A stretch of 56,549 bases of DNA from positions 1 to 56,549 of the forward strand of contig CAZGVW010000093.1 in assembly GCA_964529265.1 (NCBI GenBank), given 5' to 3'. Positions 46,556-55,357 of the stretch are shown piece after piece. Source of the stretch: CAZGVW01 sp964529265. Its GTDB lineage: Bacteria; Planctomycetota; Phycisphaerae; Phycisphaerales; UBA1924. Positions within the stretch are counted from its first letter, which is position 1. Each line of letters opens with the position of its first letter. A program made the translations under genes and the position numbers. A model generated the notes under the pieces. That model saw only the letters and a list, made by a program, of their open reading frames with translations, had not been told where the DNA came from and did no database searches.

Positions 46556-46774
46556 ATGCCGAAGCAGGAAGACAAACTGACGATGGACGCCCAGGTGGTC
46601 GAGGCGCTGCCGAACGCGATGTTCCGCGTGAAACTGCCCAATGACCACACCGTGCTCGCCTATGTCTCGGGAAAGATGCGGAAGCACTACATCAGGATCC
46701 TGCCCGGCGATCGCGTGACGGTCGAGATGAGTCCGTACGACCTCACCAAGGCCCGAATCACGTATCGGCACTGA
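46556..46774 (+). CDS. infA: Translation initiation factor IF-1
   Basis: The 72-residue OB-fold protein (DKLTMDAQVVEALPNAMFRVKLPNDHTVLAYVSGKMRKHYIRILPGDRVTVEMSPYDLTKARITYRH) has the standard length. ATG 46556 is used; GAAGGA stands just upstream (46545-46550). It lies between map and rpmJ. Confidence 0.97.
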   Translation: MPKQEDKLTMDAQVVEALPNAMFRVKLPNDHTVLAYVSGKMRKHYIRILPGDRVTVEMSPYDLTKARITYRH

Positions 46775-46828
46775 CATTGACCACGGGCGCGCAGCCCGAT
46801 TGACCCCGAGAGTTTGAGAGGCTCAGCC

Positions 46829-46945
46829 ATGAAGGTTCGATCAAGCGTGAGACGCATCTGCAGCGGCTGCAAGATCGTGCGCCGCAAGGGCCGCGTTCGC
46901 GTCATCTGCAAGTCCGATCCCAAGCACAAGCAGGTCCAGGGCTGA
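46829..46945 (+). CDS. rpmJ: 50S ribosomal protein L36
   Basis: bL36 of 38 residues (MKVRSSVRRICSGCKIVRRK...) with all zinc ligands kept: C11, C14, C27 and H33, in contrast to the zinc-free S14 of the same cluster. GAGAG precedes the ATG. Its place between infA and rpsM is the usual one. Confidence 0.96.
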   Translation: MKVRSSVRRICSGCKIVRRKGRVRVICKSDPKHKQVQG

Positions 46946-46989
46946 GCGTCCCGGACTCACGCTGACTCGCGTTTCAGGAGCAGGCATCC

Positions 46990-47367
46990 ATGCCACGTAT
47001 TGCAGGCGTCGATATCCCCGACCGCAAGAAGATCCGCTACGGCCTCCGCTACATCTACGGCATCGGGCCGAAGTTCGCGGATGACATCCTGGCGGCCACC
47101 GACACCAACGGCGATCTTCGCGCGAATGAACTGGACGAGCACCAGATTTCGGCCATCGCGGCGTACATCGACGCGACCTTCCTTGTGGAAGGCGCGCTGC
47201 GCCGTCAGGTGTCCCAGAACATCACCCGCCTGCGCGAGATCCGGTGCTACCGGGGCGATCGCCACCGCCGCGGCCTGCCCGTCCGCGGGCAGCGGACGCG
47301 GTGCAACGCCCGCACACGCAAGGGCCGCAAGAAGACCGTCGCCGGCAAGAAGGGCGTCAAGGGCTGA
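46990..47367 (+). CDS. rpsM: 30S ribosomal protein S13
   Basis: uS13 of 125 residues (MPRIAGVDIPDRKKIRYGLRYIYGIGPKFADDIL...RQVSQNITRLREIRCYRGDRHRRGLPVRGQRTRCNARTRKG). It is in the 30S head and forms intersubunit bridges. CAGGAGCAGG before ATG. The helix-two-turn-helix and basic C-terminus are intact. Confidence 0.97.
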   Translation: MPRIAGVDIPDRKKIRYGLRYIYGIGPKFADDILAATDTNGDLRANELDEHQISAIAAYIDATFLVEGALRRQVSQNITRLREIRCYRGDRHRRGLPVRGQRTRCNARTRKGRKKTVAGKKGVKG

Positions 47368-47421
47368 TCCAATCCCGCGCGGGCTCGGCCCCGTTGCGCC
47401 TGAACACGGACCACAAGACAC

Positions 47422-47799
47422 ATGGCCAAGAAGACCAAGAAGATCCGCCGGAACGTCGTCAAGGGCGTCGCCCACATCAAGGCGTCGTTCAACAACACGA
47501 TCGTCACCATCTCCGACGCCAACGGCGAGGCCCTGTGCTGGGACTCGGCCGGCACCATCGGCTTCAAGGGCGCCCGGAAGTCCACGCCCTTCGCCGCCAC
47601 GCGGGCCGCGGAGTCCTGCGGCCAGAAGGCCCGCAAGATGGGGGTGATTGAGGTGGAGGTCCGCGTGACCGGCCCCGGCCCGGGGCGGGAATCCGCCATC
47701 ACCGGCCTGGCCGCCAGCGGCATCAAGGTCACGGCGATCGAGGACCACACCCCGGTGCCCCACAACGGCTGCCGCCCGCGGAAGCGCCGCCGGGTCTGA
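47422..47799 (+). CDS. rpsK: 30S ribosomal protein S11
   Basis: uS11 of 125 residues (KTKKIRRNVVKGVAHIKASFNNTIVTISDANGEALCWDSAGTIGFKGARKSTPFAA...GVIEVEVRVTGPGPGRESAITGLAASGIKVTAIEDHTPVPHNGCRPRKRRRV), full length. In most bacteria rpsD follows; here rpoA comes next after its own promoter. Confidence 0.97.
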   Translation: MAKKTKKIRRNVVKGVAHIKASFNNTIVTISDANGEALCWDSAGTIGFKGARKSTPFAATRAAESCGQKARKMGVIEVEVRVTGPGPGRESAITGLAASGIKVTAIEDHTPVPHNGCRPRKRRRV

Positions 47800-47831
47800 C
47801 CCTTCCAGAACGAGACCCCGGCCCCTTGGCC

Positions 47832-47860
47832 TTGAGGCTGATGGCGGGTCGGCGTATATT
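47832..47860 (+). promoter_or_regulatory. Promoter of rpoA-rplQ (TTGAGG-N17-TATATT)
   Basis: The -35 TTGAGG (47832-47837) and -10 TATATT (47855-47860) have ideal 17-base spacing in the 190-bp gap between rpsK and rpoA, leaving a leader of about 120 nt. It suggests that rpoA-rplQ has independent transcription. Confidence 0.65.
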
Positions 47861-47989
47861 CACCGATTCCTCACCGCGGGACAGCAGGCGACCGCCGGCG
47901 CGATCAGCAGGCCCGGTCCGGCGCCGATAGCCCGCGGCGTCACGTTCCTACAGACGCGACACTGCTGAAACTGAATCCGGAGATTCCCC

Positions 47990-48997
47990 ATGCGCATCCG
48001 CTGGCGCGGCATTGAGTTGCCGAGCAGGGTTCTTCTCGACCACTCGACCGCCACCCAAACGTACGGAAAGTTCTCGATCGAGCCCTTCGAACGCGGCTTC
48101 GGCACAACCGTCGGCAACAGCCTCCGCCGCATCCTGCTCTCGACCCTCGAGGGCGCTGCGATCACGGCGGTCAAGATCGCCGGCGCCGAGCACGAGTTCT
48201 CCACGCTGAAAGGCGTGATGGAGGATGTCACCGAGATCATCCTGAACGTCAAGCGCCTGGTCGTCCGCCTGGAGGGCGATGAGCCCAAGACGATGCGCCT
48301 CGCCGCGACCGGCCCGGGCGAGGTGACGGCCGACCTTATCGAGGCCGACACGGCCGTCACGATCGTCAACAAGGACCTCGTCCTGGCCACGCTCACCGAC
48401 GCCGTTGACTTCGAGATGGAGTTCAGCGTCCAGAAGGGCCGCGGGTACGTTCCGGCCAGCGAGCAGTACGAGGACCAGGACGAGCAGGAGATCGGCGTCA
48501 TCCCCGTTGACGCGATCTACTCCCCGGTGCTCCGCGTCCGCTACAAGACCGAGGACACCCGCGTCGGCCAGAAGACCAACTACGACAAGTTGGTCCTCGA
48601 GATCTGGACCAACGGCACCATCCCCCCCGAGATGGCCCTCGTCGAGGCCGCCAAGATCCTCCGCAAGCACCTGAACCCGTTCGTGCAGTACACCGAACTG
48701 GGTCAGGAGCGCGTCAGCCCCGAGGCGGCCGCCGCGGCCAGCGTGGACGAGGAACTCATCCGCAAGCTCCAGATGCCCATCGGGGACCTGGAACTCTCCG
48801 TCCGGGCCAGCAACTGCCTCGAATCGGCCAAGATCAACACCGTGGGCGACCTCGTGTCCCACGACGAGGCCGACCTCCTCAAGGTCCGGTCGTTCGGCAA
48901 GACCAGCCTCCGCGAGGTGAAGAGGAAGCTGGCCGACCTGAACCTGACCCTGGGCATGCCCATGCCGGATGGGGTCGGCTCTTCCGCCTCGGCCTGA
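47990..48997 (+). CDS. rpoA: DNA-directed RNA polymerase subunit alpha
   Basis: The protein has 335 residues. The N-terminal dimerisation/assembly domain shows YGKFSIEPFERGFGTTVGNSLRRILLSTLEG, KGVMEDVTEIILNVK and YSPVLRVRYKTEDTRVGQKTNYDKLVLEIWTNGTIPPEMALVEAAKIL. The C-terminal domain has LELSVRASNCLESAKINTVGDLVSHDEADLLKVRSFGKTSLREVKRKLADLNL. It is the platform for beta and beta' assembly and contacts UP elements. Full length. Confidence 0.97.
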   Translation: MRIRWRGIELPSRVLLDHSTATQTYGKFSIEPFERGFGTTVGNSLRRILLSTLEGAAITAVKIAGAEHEFSTLKGVMEDVTEIILNVKRLVVRLEGDEPKTMRLAATGPGEVTADLIEADTAVTIVNKDLVLATLTDAVDFEMEFSVQKGRGYVPASEQYEDQDEQEIGVIPVDAIYSPVLRVRYKTEDTRVGQKTNYDKLVLEIWTNGTIPPEMALVEAAKILRKHLNPFVQYTELGQERVSPEAAAAASVDEELIRKLQMPIGDLELSVRASNCLESAKINTVGDLVSHDEADLLKVRSFGKTSLREVKRKLADLNLTLGMPMPDGVGSSASA

Positions 48998-49086
48998 CCC
49001 GGCCCGCGGGTCTTCGGTACACTCTTCGCCCCCAGAGCCCTCGGGCCCCGGGGATCCTCGACGGATCAAGATCGGAGCCTTCAGTC

Positions 49087-49713
49087 ATGCGTCACCGCAA
49101 AGCCGGCTACAAACTCGGGCGCACGTCGTCCCACCGAACCGCCACGCTCCGGAACCTCGCTGCGGGCCTGTTCGAGCACGGCCAGATCACGACGACGATC
49201 CCCCGCGCCAAGGCGGTGCAGCCGTTCGTCGAGAAGATCATCACGCTTGCCCGCCGCAACGATCTTCATTCCCGCCGGCTGGTCATCAGCCGCTTGGGGT
49301 GGGATCGCACGGCGTTCGAGTGGATGCTCCTGCCGCCCAATCCCACCGAGAGCGAGCAACAGGGCCACCGGCGCCAGAAGCGGCGCGTGGAGGACTACTT
49401 CGGCTCCGCGCCGGATGAATCAGCCGTTGTGCGCAACAGGTACGGCGAACTGAAGAAGGCGCCGAAACTGGTCAAGCACATCTTCGAGAACGTGGCGCCG
49501 ATGTACGCCGACCGTCCGGGCGGCTACACGCGGATCGTCCGCCTCGGGAAGCGCCGCGTTGGCGACGGCGCCGACCTGTGCGTGCTGCAACTGGTCGGCA
49601 AGGAAGAGGGGCCGGAGATCGGCGGCCGCGTGAGCACGCGGCGCCGCATTGCGGATCGCCGGACGGCGTTCGCGGCGAAGGTTCGCAAGGCAACGGCGTC
49701 GTCCGCCGCGTGA
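49087..49713 (+). CDS. rplQ: 50S ribosomal protein L17 with internal insertion
   Basis: bL17 of 208 residues (about 120 is usual). MRHRKAGYKLGRTSSHRTATLRNLAAGLFEHGQITTTIPRAKAVQPFVEKIITLARR and the end ENVAPMYADRPGGYTRIVRLGKRRVGDGADLCVLQLVG are normal. Between them (about residues 65-110) there is a charged insert (WDRTAFEWMLLPPNPTESEQQGHRRQKRRVEDYF), and a basic 40-residue tail follows. TACACT at 49018-49023 may be an extra -10 box. A terminator follows the stop. Confidence 0.94.
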   Translation: MRHRKAGYKLGRTSSHRTATLRNLAAGLFEHGQITTTIPRAKAVQPFVEKIITLARRNDLHSRRLVISRLGWDRTAFEWMLLPPNPTESEQQGHRRQKRRVEDYFGSAPDESAVVRNRYGELKKAPKLVKHIFENVAPMYADRPGGYTRIVRLGKRRVGDGADLCVLQLVGKEEGPEIGGRVSTRRRIADRRTAFAAKVRKATASSAA

Positions 49714-49741
49714 AACGCGGCCGTGTCCGATGATTCTCAAG

Positions 49742-49764
49742 CCCCGCCCTTCGGCGGGGTTTTT
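49742..49764 (+). terminator. Rho-independent terminator of the ribosomal cluster
   Basis: The 7-bp stem CCCCGCC (49742-49748) / GGCGGGG (49753-49759) with loop CTTC is followed by five T residues, 28 bp after the rplQ stop. Confidence 0.93.
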
Positions 49765-49822
49765 CATGCGCACGACCCTGACATCGCCGCCGCCGCCCGC
49801 CTCTGGTAGATTTCCCGCCGCG

Positions 49823-50830
49823 ATGCTTCAGCAGATCGAGGAACTCGAGCGCAGCGCGCTGACGGAGCTTTCCGGAGCGGGCGATGCCTCCGCGCTCGAG
49901 GATTGGCGGATTGCCTGGCTCGGCGGCAAGGGCCGCGTGAAGGAGGCCATGTCCGGCCTGGCTTCGGTCCCGAAGGATCAGAAGCCCGCGGTGGGCAAGC
50001 GGCTGAACGAGATGAAGAAGTCGCTGGAGGAGGCATTCGAGCGCCGCCGCGGCGGCGCGGCCGAAGCCGCTCCGGCGGGCCCCGCGCTCGATCTGACTGA
50101 GCCCGGCCTCGCGCCGCCCGTCGGCCGCCGGCACGTGCTGACGCGCGTGCGCGAGGAACTGTGCGACGTCTTCGCGCGCATGGGCTTCGAGGTCGCGACG
50201 GGCCCCGAACTCGAGGACGACAACCACAACTTCGTGAAGCTGAATATTCCGCCCGAGCACCCGGCGCGAGATCCGATCGACAACTTCTACGTGGACGACC
50301 CGGCGAAGACAGAACGCCCGCGCATGCTGCGATCCCAGACCAGCACGGTGCAGATCCGGATCATGGAGACGCGCAAGCCACCGCTCAAGATCGTGGCGCC
50401 CGGGCGCGTCTACCGCCCCGACACCGTGGACGCCACGCACTCCTTCATGTTCCACCAGATCGAGGGGCTGTACGTCGATCGCGGCGTCTCGATGGTGGAC
50501 CTCAAGACCACGCTCTTTCAGTTTGCGCGGGCGTACTTCGGCCCGGACGCCGAGATCCGCCTCGTGCCGAGTTACTTCCCTTTTACGGAGCCGAGCGCCG
50601 AGTTCTACATGAAGATCCGCCTCCGGCCCGATCAGCCCGCCCGCTGGATCGAACTGGGCGGGTGCGGGATGGTCGATCCGGCCGTCTTCGAGATGGTCGG
50701 CTACGACCCTGAGGAGTGGACGGGCTTCGCCTTCGGCTTCGGCATCGAGCGGATCGCGATGGGCAAGTACGGCGTGCCGGACATCCGCATGCTCTTTGAG
50801 AACGATGTGCGCTTCCTCGGGCAGTTGTGA
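49823..50830 (+). CDS. pheS: Phenylalanyl-tRNA synthetase alpha subunit
   Basis: The 335-residue class II synthetase subunit has an N-terminal coiled-coil (1-90), then motif 1 (VREELCDVFARMGFEVATGPELEDD), motif 2 (RVYRPDTVDATHSFMFHQIEGLYVD) and motif 3 (WTGFAFGFGIERIAMGKYGV). It charges tRNA-Phe together with the beta subunit. ATG 49823 is chosen; the longer frame runs through the terminator. TAGATT at 49807-49812 could be a -10 box close to the start. pheT does not follow, contrary to the common pheST arrangement. Confidence 0.95.
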   Translation: MLQQIEELERSALTELSGAGDASALEDWRIAWLGGKGRVKEAMSGLASVPKDQKPAVGKRLNEMKKSLEEAFERRRGGAAEAAPAGPALDLTEPGLAPPVGRRHVLTRVREELCDVFARMGFEVATGPELEDDNHNFVKLNIPPEHPARDPIDNFYVDDPAKTERPRMLRSQTSTVQIRIMETRKPPLKIVAPGRVYRPDTVDATHSFMFHQIEGLYVDRGVSMVDLKTTLFQFARAYFGPDAEIRLVPSYFPFTEPSAEFYMKIRLRPDQPARWIELGGCGMVDPAVFEMVGYDPEEWTGFAFGFGIERIAMGKYGVPDIRMLFENDVRFLGQL

Positions 50831-50878
50831 CGCAATCAGCGGCCCGCGCTTCCGAGCAAGACCGCGAAGGAGCCACCC

Positions 50879-51505
50879 ATGGCGGAACAGGACAAGCCGT
50901 TCGACGAGCAGGACGTGTACGTGGCCGGGCCGGACGCCTACGACGACGACTTCGTCGAGCCGCCGCGCTGGCCGAAGGTGGTGGGCATCATCAGCATCTG
51001 CTGGGGCGGGCTGGGGCTGTGCTGCAACGGCCTCGGCGCTGTGTGGTTCGTGTTGGGCCCACGGATGATTGGCACGGCAGCGCAGCAAATGCCTGGCGGC
51101 ATGCCGCCCGTGATCCTGTCCCCGCCGCCGAGTCAGACGGTGCTGGCTGTCCTCTCCGCAGTGCTCTCGGTGTTGCTGATCGTCGCGGGCGCGGTGGCTA
51201 CGGCGCGCCGGCCGATGTCGCGTGTGCTGCACCTGGTGTACTCCGTGCTTGCGATGATTCTCGCGTTCGCCGGCGCCTATGTGTCGCTTGAGATCCAGGC
51301 CGAGATCGCCGAGTGGGTGAAGGCGAATCCTGATGCGCAGTTCTCGCAGTCGCAGCGTCAGGGCGGCGTTGCCGGCCAGGTCATAGGACTGGCGTTCGGG
51401 CTGATACTCGGCTTCGCCTGGCCGCTCTTCTGCATCGTCTGGTTCGGCTTCGTCAAGCGCAAGCCCGACGACATGACCGGCGGCGTCATCGAGCCCGCGG
51501 CATAG
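50879..51505 (+). CDS. Integral membrane protein of unknown function
   Basis: The protein has 208 residues. An acidic cytoplasmic N-terminus (first 30 residues) precedes four hydrophobic segments: VVGIISICWGGLGLCCNGLGAVWFVLG, VLAVLSAVLSVLLIVAGAVA, VLHLVYSVLAMILAFAGAYV and VIGLAFGLILGFAWPLFCIVWFGF. It has no recognised family; the layout is common in planctomycetes. AAGGAG lies 10 bases before the ATG. It ends 21 bp from a convergent permease gene. Confidence 0.75.
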   Translation: MAEQDKPFDEQDVYVAGPDAYDDDFVEPPRWPKVVGIISICWGGLGLCCNGLGAVWFVLGPRMIGTAAQQMPGGMPPVILSPPPSQTVLAVLSAVLSVLLIVAGAVATARRPMSRVLHLVYSVLAMILAFAGAYVSLEIQAEIAEWVKANPDAQFSQSQRQGGVAGQVIGLAFGLILGFAWPLFCIVWFGFVKRKPDDMTGGVIEPAA

Positions 51506-51526
51506 CCGGCCATCGCGAACGCATCG

Positions 51527-52882
51527 TCAGCCCACTTCGCGCGTCTGGAACAGCATCACGCCCAGCGCCAGCAGCCCCGTCACCTGCACGACCGTGTACA
51601 GCGCCACCAGCCCCACATACCGCCCGGGAATCCGGTGCGATTGCGTCACCGCGTCCACCAGCCAGTAGAACTGCACGTTGGGCACGATCGCCCACGCGCC
51701 CCACGCCACGCCATTGATGCGCGTCGGCGTGAGGAACACGTAGTCCTGCTCCCGCGGCGGGCGCGAAAGCGCGATCCCGCCCACATTGACCCACGTCATG
51801 GTCCTCTGATCGGGCTCAACCGACCGCACCACCAGAGCCGGCCCCGCGTCCTCATCCATCACCTCTTCAGGCTTCGTCGGGTCGCCGGTGAACGGCCGCT
51901 GCCCGGTCGGCGTGATCGCCAGGCCGTTGGGCGCGGGGCCGAAGAAGACATGCTGCGCCGGCCGCAGCATCCGGGATGACGACTGGAGCAGCTCCACCCT
52001 CCAGATGTCGCCCGCGTCAAGGAAGTCCCCATCGATGTCGCGCTCCACCACAGCCGACTTGATGCGACCGATGTCCTCGTTCCTGAACGCGTGCCGCCCG
52101 ATCAGATGGTTCGAGAGCAGCCCAAGCAGAAAGACGCCGACGCACACCGCGAGCGTCATCACCTGCCCCAGACGGGTTGACGCCGCCACAGCCACAGCGC
52201 ACAGGACGAGCATCGCCATGATCAGGCACGCCGAAGCCAGAAGAATCTCCGGCTTCAGATTCGTCGTGATCGGCTGGACCTCCCATTTCTTGCTCACCAT
52301 GAGCACCGCCAACCACGCCAGGAGCGAAGCCGGAAGCAGCACCAGCACGGTGGTCGATGAAAAGACCGAGCCGTAGAAGAAGTTGCACCAGACGCCCACG
52401 CCGATCGAAAGCCCGATCGCCAGGAGCGAGAACAGCAGCACCGGCCCATCCACCTTGTCCCGCGCTGTCGAGAGCACCTGGTGCCGCAGCGCAAACTGGA
52501 AGAAGACGAGCAGGATGATCGTCGCCACGACGATCGCCGCAGTGACCCCCAGGTACTTCCCGATGACGAACATCGGCCGCCCGATCGGCTTGCTGATGAC
52601 CGTCATCGCCGTCTTGTTCTCGATCTCGCGCGAGAGCACGGCCGTGGCGAGGAACGCCGCCAGCAGCGTGGCGACCACGAAGACGGTCGCCAGCCCCATG
52701 TCGAGCAGCATCTTGTTGTCCGAGGACACCTCGGAACTGTCCGAGTAGCCGAGGCTGTACCCCGAGAGCAGCGTGTTGAGCACCTGCAGCAGCCAGCCGG
52801 CCATGAGCAGCACGAAGAAGATGGGCTGCCGCACGCTCTCAAGGAACGTGTTTCTGGCGATGGCGAAGGTTTGGCCGATCAT
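51527..52882 (-). CDS. ABC-2-type transporter permease
   Basis: The 451-residue protein opens FAIARNTFLESVRQPIFFVLLMAGWLLQVL (first transmembrane helix of ABC-2 permeases). The core segment follows: ATAVLSREIENKTAMTVISKPIGRPMFVIGKYLGV. Several further membrane helices come next, then a large soluble insertion (about residues 265-400) before the last helix. It would export a substrate with a partner ATPase, but no ATPase gene adjoins it. The substrate is unknown. Confidence 0.82.
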   Translation of the reverse strand: MIGQTFAIARNTFLESVRQPIFFVLLMAGWLLQVLNTLLSGYSLGYSDSSEVSSDNKMLLDMGLATVFVVATLLAAFLATAVLSREIENKTAMTVISKPIGRPMFVIGKYLGVTAAIVVATIILLVFFQFALRHQVLSTARDKVDGPVLLFSLLAIGLSIGVGVWCNFFYGSVFSSTTVLVLLPASLLAWLAVLMVSKKWEVQPITTNLKPEILLASACLIMAMLVLCAVAVAASTRLGQVMTLAVCVGVFLLGLLSNHLIGRHAFRNEDIGRIKSAVVERDIDGDFLDAGDIWRVELLQSSSRMLRPAQHVFFGPAPNGLAITPTGQRPFTGDPTKPEEVMDEDAGPALVVRSVEPDQRTMTWVNVGGIALSRPPREQDYVFLTPTRINGVAWGAWAIVPNVQFYWLVDAVTQSHRIPGRYVGLVALYTVVQVTGLLALGVMLFQTREVG

Positions 52883-53278
52883 CGGAGGGTCGAGAGTCTA
52901 GCCGCGGCTTCGGGCGGGGTCGTCGTCAGGGGAGGCGCAACGGTTGCGCCAACTGTACTCGGGGCCGAGCGGTCGCCCACCCGCTTTCGCCGTCCGGGCG
53001 AACACGCGCGACTCCCCTGTCGTATAAGAACGCTGGATCGGTCCCCCTCGTTCGCGCGGCGGCGAGTCAGACGCAACTCAGTGACGAAACGGCCCCTCCC
53101 GCGGCCAAGTGGACAGATGACGCGGGGTGGCGACAATGAGCCCCCCCTTTCCGCCGGTCCAAGCGGGGGGTCTGGATTCCCGGGAGGGCCGGGTGTTCAG
53201 GTTTCCCCTTTCGGGTGTGCGGACGGTCATTCCGGGCATTCTTCATCGCGCCCATTCCTCCTGCGGCGAAATCGAAGC
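52883..53278. other. 396-bp divergent intergenic region
   Basis: Between the permease and the SPFH genes. I see TATAAG at 53023-53028 as a possible plus-strand -10 box without a clear -35, and C/G-rich runs, but no convincing gene or hairpin. An open frame through it joins the downstream gene and has no similarity. Confidence 0.5.
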
Positions 53279-55354
53279 ATGAAAGCAGACCCCATTGCCT
53301 TCAAGCGGGCCACCAACGTCAGCCTCCTCGGGCTGACGCTCCAGATCGTTCTGGCGCTGGTCTTTCTCCTCTACTCGGTCTTCGGCCAGGATCAGGCCGC
53401 CCTCACGGCGTTCTACTACGTCGCCCTCGGCGCTCCGGTTTGGCTGGGACTGGCGCTTGTGTTCAATCAGCACCGCCTGGAGCGGCTGGAAGCCGCGGAG
53501 GCGGAGATGTTCGCCTCGTCGTCCGCGTCCCAGGCCTCGGTCTTCGCGGAAGTGGACACCGAACTGCGGGTGCAGTCGCGGCGGCTGTCGTGGATGCACC
53601 GCGTGCTCCTGCCGGTGCTCTCGCTGGGTGTCGGCGGTGCGCTGATCGGGCTTGGCCTCGTCCAGTTCCTCGACGATCGAGCCTTCCTGTCCCCCACCAC
53701 GTCCCTGACCGGCCGGCTGACGGGCTGGGCGGTTTCACTCGGCCTCGGCGCCGCAGTCATCGCGTTCATCTTCGCGCGGTTCGTCGCGGGAATGGCCAAG
53801 CAGCCGGCGTGGTCGAACCTTCGAGCGGGCGCCTCCGTGATGGTGGGCGCATCGCTCGTCGGGCTGGCCATTGCCGTGGCGCACGGCGCCGATTTCGCCG
53901 GCAGCAACCTCGCGCTCCGCTACCTGCACGTCGTGCTGCCGATTTTCATGATCGCGCTCGGCGCCGAGGTGTTCCTCAACTTCGTGCTGAACATCTATCG
54001 CCCCCGCCGGGCGGGTGAGATCCCGAGGCCGGCGTTCGATTCGCGGGTGCTCGGCTTCGTGGCCGCGCCGGACCGGCTGGTCGAATCGATTTCGGATGCG
54101 ATCAACTACCAGTTCGGGTTTGAAGTCAGTTCGACGTGGTTCTATCGCCTGCTCAGCCGATCGATCGCTTCGCTGCTGCTGCTGGCGGGGCTCACCATCT
54201 GGCTGCTTTCGGCGTTCCCGGTGGTCGAGGCGGATGAGCGCGGCCTGCTCCTCAGCTGGGGGCGGCTGAGCCGCGAGGTCGGACCGGGCCTTCACGTCAA
54301 GGCGCCCTGGCCGTTCCAGTCCATCCAGCGATTCCCGGCGACCGCCGTGCGGCAACTGGAGGTCGGCACGCCACCGCCCTCCGGCGACCACGCGATCCTC
54401 TGGACGAATCCGCACGGTGTGGACGAGGTCTACATGCTCGTGCAGTCGGAGAAGGCCGAAGTCCGCGGCGGGCGTTCAAGTGCGGGGCGCGATCTCTCGG
54501 TCCTTTCGATCGAGGTTCCGGTGCAGTACGTCGTTCGCGACCTGACGGCGTACCGGCTTCTGACCGCTGATGGCCCCAACCCGAACCAGCCCGATGCGAT
54601 GCGCGAGGCCCTGCTGCGCTTTGTCGCCTCGCGCGAACTCATTGAATATGTGGCGACGCTGACCGTGGACGAAATCCTCGGCGCCGCGCGGTCTCAAATG
54701 GCGGAGGAGCTGCGGCGCCGGTTCGAGGCGAGATTCGCCGAACTGGGTCCGGTCGATCCGGAAACCGGTCTCCCGCGGGGGGCGGGAGTAGAGATTCTGT
54801 TTGTCGGAGTCTCGGGCGCACACCCGCCACAGCCCGAAGAGGTGGCCCTGAGTTTCCAGAGCGTGGTCTCGGCCGAGCAGCGCCGCGAAGCGACCGTCGA
54901 GCATGCGCGGGCCGAGGCGGTGCGGAGTCTTTCGCGCGTCGCGGGCGACGTCGAACTGGCGAACCGCATCGTGGCCGAGATCGATGCGCTCGAGCGCCTT
55001 CAGAACGCGTCCGCCGATGAGCGGGCGACCTCCGAGCAGGAACTGAAGGTGGAGGAACTGCTCGCCGAGGCGGGCGGACAGGCGGCAACGCTCATCGCCG
55101 AGGCCCGGGCCGCCCGGTGGGAGCGGCACATGGATGCGCGGTCCGTCGCCGCGCGGCACGCGGGGCGCGTCGCGCTCTATCGCGCTGCGCCAGCCGTCTA
55201 CATGGTGTCGCAGTATCTGAACGCGGTGCGCGAGGCGGCCCGCGATTCGCGCCTGTTCATCACCGCCTTCGACACCCCTCACATCCGAATCAACCTCGAA
55301 GAAGTGCAGACGACCATCAGCGGCTTTGAGGCCCGCGAGAGCCCCGAGAACTGA
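53279..55354 (+). CDS. HflK-like SPFH/band-7 protein with multi-spanning N-terminus
   Basis: The protein has 691 residues. The first ~310 contain about seven hydrophobic segments (for example VSLLGLTLQIVLALVFLLYSVFG, LTAFYYVALGAPVWLGLALVF, LRYLHVVLPIFMIALGAEVFLNFVLNIY, SIASLLLLAGLTIWLLSAFPVV). The SPFH domain then begins at VVEADERGLLLSWGRLSREVGPGLHVKAPWPFQSI, followed by a long coiled coil (AEQRREATVEHARAEAVRSL ...). HflK/HflC form a membrane cage around FtsH; the multi-spanning head is not typical of HflK. ATG 53279 is used; the extended frame to 52481 lacks a ribosome binding site. The next gene starts after 3 bp. Confidence 0.8.
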   Translation: MKADPIAFKRATNVSLLGLTLQIVLALVFLLYSVFGQDQAALTAFYYVALGAPVWLGLALVFNQHRLERLEAAEAEMFASSSASQASVFAEVDTELRVQSRRLSWMHRVLLPVLSLGVGGALIGLGLVQFLDDRAFLSPTTSLTGRLTGWAVSLGLGAAVIAFIFARFVAGMAKQPAWSNLRAGASVMVGASLVGLAIAVAHGADFAGSNLALRYLHVVLPIFMIALGAEVFLNFVLNIYRPRRAGEIPRPAFDSRVLGFVAAPDRLVESISDAINYQFGFEVSSTWFYRLLSRSIASLLLLAGLTIWLLSAFPVVEADERGLLLSWGRLSREVGPGLHVKAPWPFQSIQRFPATAVRQLEVGTPPPSGDHAILWTNPHGVDEVYMLVQSEKAEVRGGRSSAGRDLSVLSIEVPVQYVVRDLTAYRLLTADGPNPNQPDAMREALLRFVASRELIEYVATLTVDEILGAARSQMAEELRRRFEARFAELGPVDPETGLPRGAGVEILFVGVSGAHPPQPEEVALSFQSVVSAEQRREATVEHARAEAVRSLSRVAGDVELANRIVAEIDALERLQNASADERATSEQELKVEELLAEAGGQAATLIAEARAARWERHMDARSVAARHAGRVALYRAAPAVYMVSQYLNAVREAARDSRLFITAFDTPHIRINLEEVQTTISGFEARESPEN

Positions 55355-55357
55355 ACA

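Noticed and set aside
52481..53278. N-terminal extension of the HflK-like protein over the permease gene
   Set aside because: It is antisense to the permease, rich in Arg/Glu and lacks a start signal. The hydrophobic N-terminus begins at 53279.
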